From Flammulina velutipes (taxonomy: Eukaryota > Basidiomycota > Agaricomycetes > Agaricales > Physalacriaceae): 64,000 bases of DNA. The DNA is taken from the NCBI GenBank assembly GCA_011800155.1, contig CM022369.1:3286001-3350000 (forward strand). Reading direction: 5' to 3'. The translations under genes and the position numbers were made by a program. Below, piece by piece: positions 11,959-23,716 of this stretch (the stretch's first letter is position 1; the number at the start of each line of letters is the position of its first letter). The notes below the pieces were generated by a model. It was given only the letters and a program-made list of their open reading frames with translations. It had not been told where the DNA came from and did no database searches.

Positions 11959-13416
11959 TTATTTAATCTTGATAGCGCCGCCGCCTTCCAGCCGCCTGCG
12001 TCGTGTGGGAGTTTGAACGTCTGCTTCGTCTTCGATAGGCTTCCATGACTTTCCCCAGGCAGGTGTAGGTGCAGGGGAAAGGTAACCGCCGAACTGATGC
12101 GGGGGAAACGGAGTGGGTGGATGTAACGGATATTGTTGAGCGTGAGAGGGCGGCGCGGTAGAATGATGCTGTCGAGATCGATATAAAGAGAGAAGCGCGT
12201 TGATGAAGACCGTCAAAAACGACAAGGATGTCAGAGTGAAAATCTAAGCAACGGGCTGGGTTTCAGTGACGGTATTAATATTTAGGTCATTCATACCAAG
12301 GTTTTCCAGCTGATGGGTTCGACGAACCCATTGACGACTTCTGCAATAAGCTCGGCTCCGACGCGTGCTCGTCCGAGAGTCGCAGGATCTCGGTTCATAC
12401 AAGTTTCCCAGGTAGCACATTGCTGGGTCATGGCCGGGAGGGGGGAGGTGCAAAGGTTGTTTTTGTATTGTAGAGCACACATTGAAATCTCCTGAACGAT
12501 ATCTGCGGGTAAGAGGATCCGAGGTCAAGTGAATTGCATAGCTCTCGTGAGCTGTACGGACATACCCTGAGAATACTCCGATACTCTATGTTCGACGTCG
12601 CGTTGCACGGTCAGAATGAACTGAACCACGAGGTACAGAAAGACGAGTATAAGCGACAGATTAAAGAAGAATTGGAGGTATCTAATTCAGATGGGAATAT
12701 TAGCGCGATAAAAGGAACGGCCGAGGAGAATGTACCCTAGAAGGATGTAGGGCGTGTCCGATTGCGGCGCAGGGGCAGAAGGCATGTTGAGCGTATAATG
12801 ATTGGATGTAGTCTGAGTGACTGCACGATCCTCCTCGGCATCGCTGTCGTCAAAAACATTATCGTCGTCGTGGTCGTCGGAATCGTCGCGGCTGCTAGTC
12901 CTAGAGAGTTGGCTCCTGCCGGTTCGTTGGCGCGCGCGATAGACTCTTCGTAAAGCGCCTGTGGCGATGGGCCTCCCAGTGTCGCTCTTCTTTCTTGTTG
13001 GACTTTCGTCTGGCCTTTGGGGACTTACTTCGGACATATCGACGTCTGTGATATCCTCCGGAGGTGCTGGAGAGGGAAAGGCCTTGGTCGGAGAGAAATT
13101 GGGTGGGGGTGGGGGTGTCCATGCGTAAGGCTCAGCGAGCTTGCGTGTAGGCGTTTGAAAGAGAAACGGAGAATTTTGGTGCTGTCCAAATGTCGGTATA
13201 GACGGTGCAGCCGTGCTCGAGTCATCATGCGTACCTATAGCACAATGAGTGCCAAAGTAAAGAATACGTGATTTTTGGAAACGTACGCTTTTTGGGCGTG
13301 TTTTGGTCGTCTTCCGCTGCCCAGACCGGCTTCATGTTGCTCGTAGGTCGATTAGTAAACTGAAAATCCATCGGCGCCTCCGTCGAGCGCTGCGGCCTGA
13401 AGATACCCGAGTTCAT
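11959..13416 (-). CDS. Brr6/Brl1-family nuclear-envelope membrane protein
   Basis: Integral nuclear-envelope/ER protein family needed for nuclear pore assembly and membrane homeostasis. Five exons on the minus strand: 13416-13287, 13234-12736, 12681-12566, 12502-12297, 12243-11959, giving 411 residues. The N-terminal half is disordered and rich in Pro, Asp and Arg. Then come a membrane segment (FFFNLSLILVFLYLVVQFIL, about residues 213-232), the diagnostic four-cysteine lumenal stretch starting SMCALQYKNNLC and ending WETCMNR, and a second membrane segment (LSFLTVFINALLSLY). The start could instead be the in-frame ATG at 13371. Its start lies only 95 bp from that of clpP on the other strand. 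Confidence 0.88.
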
Positions 13417-13511
13417 CGCGGGCGATGGTGGTGGTCGCGTCGAGGTCACGCGTGGCACAGCCACCCAAATTCTTTTGGTTCTTGACGTCGACTTGGCCAA
13501 CGCGCTCGATA
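13417..13511. promoter_or_regulatory. 95-bp divergent promoter shared by BRR6/BRL1 and clpP
   Basis: Only 95 bp separate the two start codons (13416 minus, 13512 plus), so the two genes must share or overlap promoter DNA. If BRR6/BRL1 starts at 13371 the gap is 140 bp. Confidence 0.6.
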
Positions 13512-14601
13512 ATGTTTTGCGCTGCGCTCAGACAAAATATTCGGCGCGCCAACAATGCACGGCACTTTCATCCGTTAGCAGGCCGCTGGGCAGGAGACGC
13601 GCCGCCCCAGTCGAATCTCGTGCCCATTGTCATTGAGCAGACGGTACGCATCCTTCAGAGTTGCAACATTCCCTAACAGATGGACGTACACAGGGAAGGG
13701 GAGAACGCTCATACGACATCTTCTCGCGTCTCCTCCGGGAACGTGTTATCATGCTCTACGGCCCAGCAAGTCTTCCTGCATTTTATACTCTTCGCTCTAA
13801 CTTGCACTCAGATTCGCGACACCGACTCTACGCTGACTGTTGCCCAACTTCTGTTCCTCGAGGCCGAGGACACGACCAAGCCTATCCACTTGTACATTAA
13901 CTCGCCTGGCGGAAGTGTAACGGCTGGTCTAGCTATATACGATACCGTATGTCGCCACGCCACCGAATCAGCCGCCCACTAAACACCGTCACAGATGCAG
14001 GTCGGCCCCCACGCCCTCACTCGTCGGACTGCTAACTGACATCGTCGCTGACAGTATGTGTCCGCACCAATCCACACCTACTGCATCGGACAAGCAGCAA
14101 GCATGGGCTCCTTCCTGCTTTCCGCGGGCGAGAAGGGCAAACGCCACTGTCTCCCAAACGCAAGCGTCATGATTCACCGTACGTCTTCCACTGACTTCCC
14201 TTACCTTCTCACCCTAACTCTTACTCTTAATAAACAGAACCTTCCGGCGGCGCCTCAGGCCAAGCATCCGATATCGCGATACACGCAAAGGAAATTCTCC
14301 GGATACGCCAGCTTCTGACGGGCATCTACGCGAAGCACTGCGCAAAATCGGGAGAAGATATCGCGGACGTTATGCAGCGTTTTGGTAAGTTCTGACTCTT
14401 GCTTTACGAGAATGAGCGGGCTCATCCGTTTCTGCAGAGACTGCTCTGGAACGCGACTATTTCATGACCGGTCTGTCCTTCTTTACTTCTTCGCCTTTTT
14501 CGGGTAGCTGACGCGCTCTTGCAGCTCAGGAAGCATTGGAATTTGGCATTGTCGATGCAATATTAGACAAGAGTCCCAAAGCAGAAGAGGACTCTCCATA
14601 G
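13512..14601 (+). CDS. clpP: Mitochondrial ATP-dependent Clp protease, proteolytic subunit ClpP
   Basis: Serine peptidase subunit that forms a two-ring barrel with ClpX in the mitochondrial matrix. Seven exons: 13512-13643, 13694-13765, 13812-13946, 14055-14178, 14238-14384, 14438-14470, 14525-14601, giving 239 residues. The N-terminus is rich in Arg/Ala and fits a mitochondrial presequence. Core motifs include [38 protein letters not shown] and [18 protein letters not shown]. The catalytic triad can be placed at Ser129 (AASMGS), His154 (VMIHQ) and Asp210 (ERDYF). The second intron begins with GC (GCAAGT), not GT. Frame and conservation leave no other junction. Confidence 0.95.
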
Positions 14602-15059
14602 ATCAAGTAGTTCGTCACCTAGCAATGCTCACCGTGATTGTGCTTTTTTGCTTGGCTAAAAATTGTCGCCAAACTTGAACACAATGTTCGCCTGCAATAC
14701 TTGGGATATTGATTCAACAAGTGCCAGAGATGGCCAATGAACCGCCTTCGACAATCATGGCCATTTCTCAATGTGTTCGATGACAAGGCTGCCCCAACCT
14801 TTGACGGCGTTGACAGTCGCTAATATGTCTGCAACATTGACTTCGACGCGATTAGTGAAAACAATGTGTTGTCCATTGGGCCGTCGTTCTTGGCTTTGAT
14901 CATCGTCTCCTCAATGTAGGCTTCAACATCTCCCTCATTTCATGCACAACTATCTCTTCAGGCGTTTGTAATCAAAGCAAGCTCATTGAGCAGACAGCTA
15001 TAAAATGGGCCGCCCTCAACTGCTATCTTTCACTTCTCACCTACCATCCCATCTTCAGC
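14602..15059. promoter_or_regulatory. Intergenic with a TATA box for the next gene
   Basis: A TATAAAA at 14999-15005 lies about 55 bp before the ATG at 15060. The rest is the 3' flank of clpP with no gene visible. Confidence 0.5.
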
Positions 15060-15424
15060 ATGTCAATGTCTGACGCAATGCAGCAATTCCTCGCTAGCTT
15101 GGAGCTCCCGACTGGGGAATCCTTGCCAGTCCAAGATCTCCCTTCGGTCCCCGACACCATCACCCCAACACAACGCATCGTCATGGACCCTCAGTCTCTC
15201 CAGGCATTCGGAAACTCCGTCCGCGACATGAAGAAGGATTCATGGGGACCTGATCAGATGAAAGAGTGGGATAGGTTCATTTCGGTGAGTGATGCCTGTT
15301 CCCTCTACAATACTAGTGCCAAATCTCGTCGTATCGTACATAGGCGGGAAGCCTGGAAGAACGCGTTGGTATTATCCTGATTAATACCCTCGATGTCAAA
15401 GAGCTGCTTGGTTGCACCGATTGA
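15060..15424 (+). CDS. Small unknown protein, about 101 residues
   Basis: Two exons, 15060-15284 and 15344-15424, joined in phase 0 by a 59-nt GT-AG intron. The protein starts MSMSDAMQQFLASLELPTG and ends LINTLDVKELLGCTD. It is acidic, soluble in character, and has no signal peptide or membrane segment. A good TATA box 55 bp upstream and a clean splice support a real gene. I do not recognise the family. Confidence 0.6.
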
Positions 15425-15926
15425 AGGTGAGCTCCGATACCTATTAATGGGTTAGACTGACACTGACACTGTCTTAGGCCATGAGTACCATCACACCGAG
15501 TATGTAGAGAACAAAGAATGTGTACATACTGTATATCAAGTACTGCGATATATTTTCTGAACATGTACGAGCACCAGTATTCTCATGATCGAATCAAAGA
15601 AGGAGTGGTGTCCAAATGCGGAGAGGTATGATCATGTGTGGCGCGACTCTCCAACCTCATAGAGGAGGTCTAAGAACATCTACTAAGAATAATTGACGTT
15701 ATCTCTACCCGAGCCCCACCCCTCTTTGCAGGTACCTACTTATCCCATTCTTCTTTCAAGTATCCAGAGCCACCCTCCATTCATGTACCTTGAGTATCTA
15801 CAATTTTTCTCCACCTTGTTTTTGTTCGCCTACGGCGATGCAATTATCATATGCTAGATTTTATACGTATACAGTCCATTCGAAAACAAAACAAGTCCGT
15901 GGTTGAGATCAGCAACAAGCAACTAC
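15425..15926. other. Intergenic, nothing recognised
   Basis: About 500 bp between the small unknown gene and the convergent ADAM gene. No ORF, repeat or RNA gene seen. Confidence 0.45.
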
Positions 15927-18900
15927 TTAAGATCTATATCCTCCCCCGCCATTATACGCTGCGTCATCCACCCAGGCAGAGCGAGAGGCTTGTCGACCGT
16001 GACCGCCTCCACTCACTTGAGCACCAGGCTGCACCCAGGCAGCTGGTGGCTGCGTGCTAGCGTACGGCCCGACGTCGTTCCTAAAACGCAAAACATCATC
16101 AGCCAGTCACCCACAAAAAAGTTGGGGGGAGTCCTCACGTCATATACGTCGGAATAGCTCGAATATCACGGCTGCCAAGTCGTTCATGGCGAAGCCGCGA
16201 GTACGAAGGGTTAACAGGCGTGACGATAGTGCCACTCGCACTCCGCCGTCCACCAGACATGCAGCCCCAGCATGACCGCAGGCAATAGTACAAAATCGCC
16301 AACACGATGAGCCCAGCCACCACAGTGACCGGGATGGCAATCTGGAGATTTTGGGTGTACCACGCCTATAACAAGAGCACTGTCAACGACTCTGCGCAGA
16401 GAGCGAAAAAGGTTGACTGACCTTGACGGTGCTCAAAGCGCCACCACTTTGACAGTCGCCGCTGTAACAGCGTCCGCCGTAACCGCAAGGCGACCCATCA
16501 ACGAGAAGCGACGAAAGCAATATGCATTGGTTTGAAGCAGAAGGGTCCTGGCAAGATATCTGGCAGGTGTTGTCGTTGCGACCAGAGCACGCCCTGGTGA
16601 GGTTCATCGATGCACCGACGGATTGACATTGACCTAGCGCAGTGTCAGTGTTCGCTCATGGAAGAACGTTATCAATGAGACTCACGAGCAACAGATGTAC
16701 AAAGCCCACTTGCACAGGCCAAATCGTCAGAACCGCAGGATTCGCCTATACAACCATGAATACCCCAAGCCTAAAAACACGACGAGCCCAAGATCACATA
16801 CCATCAGGCGAGTGGACATCCGTAGGACAATCCGCCGAGTTACCAGAGCACATCTCCGCAGAGTCACAACGGTCATCCTTGGCGGCTCGACAGGTTTGTG
16901 TAGCAGGAGCAAAGCCACACTGGTCGCTACAACACGGACTGCTCATCGGGTCGCAAACAGCGCCGTTCGTGAACTTGCAAGTGGCTGCATCGCAGCACGA
17001 CGAAGTGACACCGGAACCTGGATCACAGTCTTCACCGTCTTCGACGATACCGTTGCCGCACATCTGTAAGGAGATGGTGTCTTGCGCTTGCGACGCATCG
17101 ACGAGACATGCGGTGTCAACATTGCCTGCGAGACCGCCTAGGACGGAGCCTAACAAGAAACGGTTAGTAGATATCAGGGAGAGGAGAAAGAGTGCGCACA
17201 GATGTTACCCAGAGTGCAAGGAGAGAATCTCTCCTCGGATGCTTGAGAGACGGGGCTCATGAGGAACTGCGAGTCAGCATTGCACGTTGTTCCGCTCAGA
17301 GGACAGCAGCTGGAGCTCATGGTACATCCGTCAGAACACTGTAAACAAAAACGTTAGATGTCAGCCCAGGCACAGAGAGAGTCATATTCGTACATCGTGC
17401 TAGAAGTTAACCCATGAGCAACATTAATAGACTCGTATGTTCAAGTACTCACAATAGCACCAAAGTTATGTCCGATTTCATGAGCAACAACTTGCCACTC
17501 TGTGCGCCCATTGGTGGAAACACCAGTCCCGGAGACGAACTGCCCTTCACTACCAGACGTATCCTTTTGACAGCTGTGGTCGGTAGGTAAGACACCGCCT
17601 CCCAGTTTCGGAAAAAGTCTACTCACATAACACCCAGCCAAGCGATGCCGACCTCAGAACCAGTAGGGCACCCACTCATCAGATGCCACAAACCTGCGCT
17701 GTCTTCCGATTTGCTACCACGCCATTGCGAAAACATCGAAAGGCGATCATTCAACGTGATGGTGTCCGAGCACGCAGTGTTCCATGCCATAGTCTCGTTG
17801 GTTGACGTCGGGCATCTAAACAGTCGTCAGAACACAGGGTGGATCATCACCATCTCGCTTACTGTGCTTCTTGAACTTGGAGTTCCACGATTCCTAAACT
17901 GACATTGAAAGTAGACTGCGGGAGGAGATCAGTGTTTGAGAAAGATGAAGTGAATGCGGAGCAGACCTTGTATAAACTGCTGGCCGTGTTCCAATTGTTT
18001 AGGATCTGTGTTGTCGCGTTCTCCTTGGAGCTGTATGAAGATACGTATTCACAGTCGGCGGCGACGCCCATATAAAGCTGGGAGATCATCAACATCCTGA
18101 TGGAGCGTGGTATATAGCAGAGATCACGTACCACTTTCTGTTCAGTTGGACATCCGGAACTGTCACCGATGTTGTTGACATAGCTGTGAAGAGTCAGGAT
18201 ATGGCCTAAACGATGACACGAGGAAGCCGTACTTTGTGCCCATGTCGCCACCAGCAACATCATCACGTCTGTACAGCGATGAATTGGGAGGCAATCCAAA
18301 CGTAGGCCAGGGTGTCATAGGCTGAGGCCGCCTCAGCGCCGGGTTGCGATAAACATCTGTGTTGTAATCCAAGTTGTCATGTGCGCAGCTTGCAGGCAAG
18401 ACAGGCAGTGCCGTGCGGTCGAACTGGCCGGTGCGGGCCAGCTGCTCTTCTTCGGAAGACATGATATCCGAGTCGCGCCAGATGATGAGCTTGGAATCCA
18501 TGTCGTCTAGCGGGACAGCGATTTCTGGATCGAGTGGATGTTTATTGCGGAGGTAGTTGTCTTTTGTCATGATATGGTGCACGACGCCGTCGACTGTGAA
18601 AGCGCCTTCAAAGACAGGCGCGCGCCCTTGGCTTGGATCTCCTTGATCATGGACCATGATGCGTGCCCAGCCTAATTCCGATTCGGGATACGCAGAGTAC
18701 ACAACGCGCGCGGCGTCCTCGCGCAGACGTTCTTCGGTAAATTGTGGGTCAATGACATGGCCAAGGTAAGCCTTGACCGATTCACGGAGAAGAGGTTCCG
18801 TGTGTGACTCTCGTGAAACACCGTCAGCACCAACGGTGTAGTAGACGATGCGGGCGGCGGGATGTATTAGGTCGTCGTTGGGTCGTAAATGGAGATAGAA

Positions 18901-19210
18901 TACGTCGTCAAAGGCAGAGACGACAAGTCGGAATGTATCGTCGTGGCGCAGAGACGTCGAGTGTGGATCTAGCGGTGTGCGTTTGGAAATAGTAGATGCT
19001 TTGTCTCCTTGTCGAGGTAGAATCTCAAGTGAACGGGTCGCGGGGTGGACTAGGGACCGTACGGGTCGGGCTGGTGAGCTTAGCGCTGTGCAGAGCTGTG
19101 AGCGCTGGCAACAACTGGGCGACGGGCTACTCACCGTTCACGACATTGACGCTCGCTGCGAGAAGGAGGACGGCCAGCGTGCGTATCCGCCAGCATTGCA
19201 GAATGGACAT
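15927..19210 (-). CDS. ADAM-type membrane metalloprotease (adamalysin with disintegrin domain)
   Basis: Zinc endopeptidase of the secretory pathway. Fourteen exons on the minus strand: 19210-19135, 19070-18233, 18183-18132, 18077-17967, 17915-17863, 17815-17627, 17573-17453, 17399-17394, 17338-17200, 17149-16802, 16745-16686, 16633-16422, 16365-16139, 16080-15927; all phases agree, 861 residues. Order of parts: signal peptide (TLAVLLLAASVNVV), prodomain, reprolysin catalytic domain with HEIGHNFGAIHD (zinc ligands His471, His475, His481), a Cys-rich disintegrin domain (CGNGIVEDGEDCDPG, DRCDSAEMCSGNSADCP), a membrane segment near residues 742-764 and a short cytosolic tail. His481 and Asp482 are encoded alone on a 6-nt exon. 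The donor after the CTLGNIC segment is a choice between two in-phase sites. Confidence 0.93.
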
Positions 19211-21043
19211 TACAGAAAGCCTGAAATTTGGAGGGCGGCCTTGAAGCTTGATCAGCGTTCCCTAACGATGGCCGTTGCGAGCTTCTTTCTGTGAATGCCG
19301 TTTGTTTAATTGAAGCGTCTGAAGGCGGAAAAAGCAAAAAGATGAAAGCTGGAATGAAAGTGAAAGCTAGGATGAAGGAGAAAGACAAAAGACAAGGGTG
19401 AACTGCCTGCGATTCACCGAGGTTCAAGTAATCACTAAAAAGGCCTCAAATCATCCCCTGAGAAACTAGCACGGCATCGTCGGCATCTCCACACCTCCAG
19501 TGCCAAGCTATTGTATGTTGGCCTTGAACATTTACGCTCTGCTCCGTCCCTCCTCCTAGTATTCCAAGTCACTCGCTTACCTTTCAAACCGTCTCAGCTT
19601 GCGTCTGCGGTCTCTGTCTTTCTTCTCTATATTTTTCGACAAGTTTCCAAGGACACAGCCTTCGCACTGGCTGCTTATACACTTACTGCGCATTTCGGAA
19701 GCCAAGCGCGATTCGGACGTCCTCACCTGGTCCTCACCTATCGTTGAACTCGTCACTTCGCTTTAGTAAACCAAGGTCAACTGCAGTACAGCCTCTATTC
19801 GCAGTAATCCATCTGCGTCTTTTGTCCTCGTGGTCCTCTGGGCGGTCTTGCCGATGTTACCACATACGATCGATAACGGTTACTGTCAATTCTTCTCTCG
19901 CGGAAATAACAAAAGACCGTTCGTTGTGCGGTCTTTTATCCGTCTGACCTCTACAAATTCCACTAGGGCTCAGTACTCTCAGTCTCCACAGGTGGATAAT
20001 CTACTTCATCTTCAAATAGCCCAATAAAGTAATGTGGTGTTCCTCTGGAGTGCTGTACATTTATGCCTACGCCACGTTGAGACAGCCGAAATGACGTCTA
20101 TCATTTCGCTTTTCCTCCTTCGCGATGCCGCCGGGACATAAGTAATTCAAACACCTCAAGGTGGCAGGACCTTGATACGCCCGCTTACTGCCGTCCAGCA
20201 TTCAAGTTGATATGAATTCATCGTCCTCGCGCGACAACAGCTCAGCCACATATCTCTCTCTTCCAAAGCGACATTTGAGCTGCACTGAAATTATGTCTGC
20301 AAACAATGTCCGTGGTTCATACTCAACCTGGTTTCTTCTCCCCTACCCGACCTTTCGACGAATCCTCAATGTTTACGCCACATAGTTCCCACCGATGCAA
20401 TGCCATACTGTTCCGGCACATCGATGTTCTTCGTCTCTCCCTCCTCAGATTCTATCCAGGTCCTTCACACGTGCCTTTTTTGGACTGGCCTTCGGTCAAG
20501 TTCGTTCCTGTGTGGCGTAATTGTATGTGTCTTCCAGAAACAGTACGCCGAAGGTCCCTTGAGATGCACGAGGCTGAGGATCCACCCCAGATTTCTTACC
20601 GCATTAATATCTCAGGCCCTCATTTCAGAGGTTCGATATCATAATCAAAGGATTTCTGGGAGTCGGCGAGAGAACCAGAATGGAGAATTAGAATCCATTC
20701 ATTACGTGGATCGAATTCATGGTCATGTTCCCATCTTCAGTTCAGCTTTAGCGTCCATATCAAGTTTTCCAAGATCCTCCTCGAGATAAGCTACCCCAGC
20801 GCTGAGAATGTCTTCCTCGGTGGTCGAACAAGCACGTCTCTATAAACGTCGACGAACGAATCAGAAAGATCCGATCGTTTATAAATATGGCGTCACGCGA
20901 GCAATTCATTTCGCAGGAATGACCGTCACTTCGTAATGACTCTCGTTCGCAGGGTTTTGCTCTCTCCACCATCACGACGGCGGCGACAACAGCGACAAGG
21001 ACTGTGCGCAGGATCTTTGTGAGCGAAGCGACTGGCCTGCTGG
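19211..21043. other. Long gene-free stretch
   Basis: About 1.8 kb between divergent genes. Plus-strand ORFs of up to 129 codons exist, but their composition is poor, they overlap each other in different frames and they have no splice-supported continuation. I read this as promoter and leader DNA. Confidence 0.4.
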
Positions 21044-22026
21044 ATGGACGACACAGTCCCGCGCCAATTTGAATGCACAAATGCTAGATGGGACGTCACC
21101 CTCGACGTCGACGCGAGCAATAAGCCAGAGGTCGTCATCTTCCGTCGTCTAGGTGAGTGCCGAGCCAGCTGGCCCACCAATCGATTGTCTCACCCCGCTC
21201 CAGACAACGTCAGCGACTCGGACGATGATCTGCTGGGGCACGAGCATACTATCTTGAAGGACAACATGGATCCAGATTCCATTGCGAGCATCCACCAAGT
21301 CCCCTGCGACGTTAGCTTTCACCTCCCCAACCAACCCCCTCTCACGAGACCGGCTATCGTATCTGAAATGGAAGACGGAATCCAGGTCCATATGGACGAT
21401 ATTCCTCCTTCCCTTTTGAGTAGCGTCCAGAGCTCGTTGACCGACTGTTCAGACGACGCTCTTAGGACTCCTCCCATTCCCATACAGCGAAGTGTGCGCT
21501 TTCGCTCGCGAGTCCGTATCACATCGGGACTCCCTAGGCACGTCCATAGATCTAGAAGCAATCTATCGCTCCCAAACGACGGCTCCCTCTCCAGCTCCCC
21601 GTCTTCCTCGATCTCTGCTCCCCTGCGCACCCCCGCTGACGAACTCTCGTCCCCATGGGGTCCTCTCGGCCAGCGGGTGAAGATACTCTCAAAACGACGT
21701 CGGAGACAGCAACCGCCCGTTTCTGAACGCACACCGCTGATGTATACGCCCAAAAAGCCGTTGCAGTTTGACGACGACGATGATATTGATATGTATGCTT
21801 CTTCTCAAAATGACGATGACGATGACTATGTGAGGTACAACCGCGAGGTCGATGCAGTCTTTGGCCCGTGGCCGGGACGACTTCTCAACCGACATGTACG
21901 TCTTGCCTTTTGGTTCTCCGCCGCCTTTTACTCACACTTCGACGCTAGTGGTGGTGGTGGCGCATGGAGCCCATCCTCTGCTGTATATGTATCGAACTAG
22001 ATTCCGATTTGGAGGACTTTGATTGA
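21044..22026 (+). CDS. Acidic unknown protein with C-terminal Trp/Cys motif
   Basis: Three exons, 21044-21152, 21204-21895 and 21949-22026, give 292 residues with both junctions in frame (intron 1 has GTGAGT, intron 2 GTACGT). The protein begins MDDTVPRQFECTNARWDV. It has an Asp-rich segment (VSDSDDDLLGHE) and a Ser/Arg-rich middle with basic clusters (KRRRRQQ), and a second acidic run near the end. The last exon encodes four consecutive Trp and MEPILCCICIELDSDLEDFD. The pattern suggests a regulatory nuclear protein, but no known domain is visible. Confidence 0.65.
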
Positions 22027-22233
22027 ACGGATGATTGTCATATTCACGCAGACAATCTCCTACGACGTTTACGCCTTTTTATAACTTATTTCCTTTGGTT
22101 TTTTCCTTTGCAGTAGTTTATACCGTATACATGACCCGGGATGTATTGACTGACAGCTGTATTCATTGTATTTGACTGATAGTATAGAAGTGGTGGATTT
22201 TGAAACTGAGCCAACGAATCACTCGCTGTGGTT

Positions 22234-22448
22234 TTAGGAGCGTTTGGCAATGTGTGGCGCTGGAGGTTACGATGAGCGGGCCGTTTGAGTACTATGCGAA
22301 CTATACACATACCAGTTGCGTCAAAGAGACTTCGTGGTGGGTTGGGAGGGAGACCTCGCTTCAATAGGTCTGCATTAGTGGCTACCCGAGCGAAGGCGCC
22401 AGTGGATAACACGCCGAGGAGGAGGAGAGAGGATAGTTGGAACTTCAT
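22234..22448 (-). CDS. Small secreted protein with TNADLLKRGLPP motif, apparently short
   Basis: Two exons on the minus strand, 22448-22313 and 22259-22234, give 53 residues. A signal peptide is clear (MKFQLSSLLLLGVLSTGAFA). It is followed by TNADLLKRGLPPNPP, resembling a motif I know from many Agaricomycete small secreted proteins, and the chain ends AKRS. Lys-Arg pairs could be Kex2 sites. Known relatives as I recall them continue for another 50 or more residues, so this one may be truncated by the TAA, or a further intron is missed. A TATA-like TTAAATA lies about 45 bp upstream of the ATG. Confidence 0.5.
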
Positions 22449-23716
22449 GGCGATGGGATGAGGTGAACTGACATCCAATACTGGACGCTATTTAAGTAGG
22501 TGACCCGCCGCCCTTGTCTAAGACACTGAGTGTAGTTTCTCCGAACCGGACGAGGAGCTCTATCAGCACTTCATGGGCTATTAATAACTTGGGGTGCAAG
22601 ATTGAGACAATGCTAAAAATAAGAGGTGATGCTGTAAATGGAGACCTTGGAGGTGACTTTGAACGAGTCAGCTGGGACCACATTCATCGTCGCAATCCAT
22701 CTTGTCGTGAAAGGGGCCACTGGTCGCCGTGAAGTCCGATACAGTAGATAGTAGCCTACCTCCAGCAATCGTGGAAGGATTCTCGAGCGCAGGACGGTAT
22801 GGAACGCAGTTGGTCCATGTAGCGGCGGAGTTGATCGGTGATTCTAAGTCAGTCATCCAGATGCACAGAAAATTACGCCAGGAATTCGATCCATCGTTTC
22901 CAGAGGAAGCACATTTGGAAATACAGGTACTTATATTGTGGCGCAAATGAAATATAATAAACGACTCGTCGTAAAATCGCTGAAGCCTTCTTGAAATGAT
23001 ATCAATTATGTATACCCATCACTGGAACTAGGGAAATGATGCTGGGGCAAGGCGCCTACGGTTCCAGATGTAGGATACAATGTCCTCAAAACGGTGGAGG
23101 AATGAATGCCAGCGCAAGTATAGTCGGCTTACTTTGATATCGATGTGCGCGGTAGCCGTATACGATAGACGGTCTGTCGGTTCATCGTCGTAGGAGACGA
23201 GCAAGTTTGACGAGGACCCCGGCATATGCGGTATGAGGTCCGGTGTTTAGTATTACATTTTCGGCCATTTTGAAGGGTACGGGGCAAAACTCGTACACAA
23301 TAGAGCCGCCGGTACTGATGTTCGATGCAAATTGTACATCTTTCGATTGCCAAAGTCATCATGCCGGGGTGGCGCACTAACTTTACGGCCATTACAGGAC
23401 GACAACCCTGGTCAAAACGAAGGTTCGATACAAACGACCAACTAAGTTCCCATTGACACAGGTAAAGCAACAAGTGTGGTCACGCCTGAGGTCCGATACA
23501 ACAATAGTACTTTTTTGGCGTAAAAACACCATCCCCGAGGTCAAACTCGTACATATTTCATCAACTTCCACGGACAGAACTCGCTCTAAAACAGATTTTT
23601 GTATTGGACCTCTTACCGTATATGCCGGGTCCTTAATTCTCAAACCACTTCCCGGTTAGTCGGACCGATCCCTCCCACGCTCACCCCGGGTGGCACGAAG
23701 AACCATTCCTTCCACC
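22449..23716. other. Intergenic region with one ORF fragment and a degenerate inverted repeat
   Basis: A plus-strand ORF at 22729-22950 (73 codons, with VHVAAELIGDSKSVIQMHRK) has coding-like composition, but I find no continuation and no family. From about 23020 to 23660 the DNA is filled with an imperfect foldback listed separately. Confidence 0.35.
23211..23640. repeat. Imperfect inverted repeat, possible degenerate foldback element
   Basis: The stretch at about 23211-23245 (core CCCCGGCATATGCGGTATGA) is the near reverse complement of about 23606-23640 (core TTACCGTATATGCCGGGTCC). The DNA in between and around it repeats related CGTACA/GGTCCGATAC-like words on both strands. No transposase ORF and no clear target duplication. 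It may be an old MITE. Confidence 0.4.

Noticed and set aside
19511..20789. Several plus-strand ORFs upstream of the acidic unknown gene
   Set aside because: They overlap each other in different frames, are rich in rare combinations, and show no splice-supported join.
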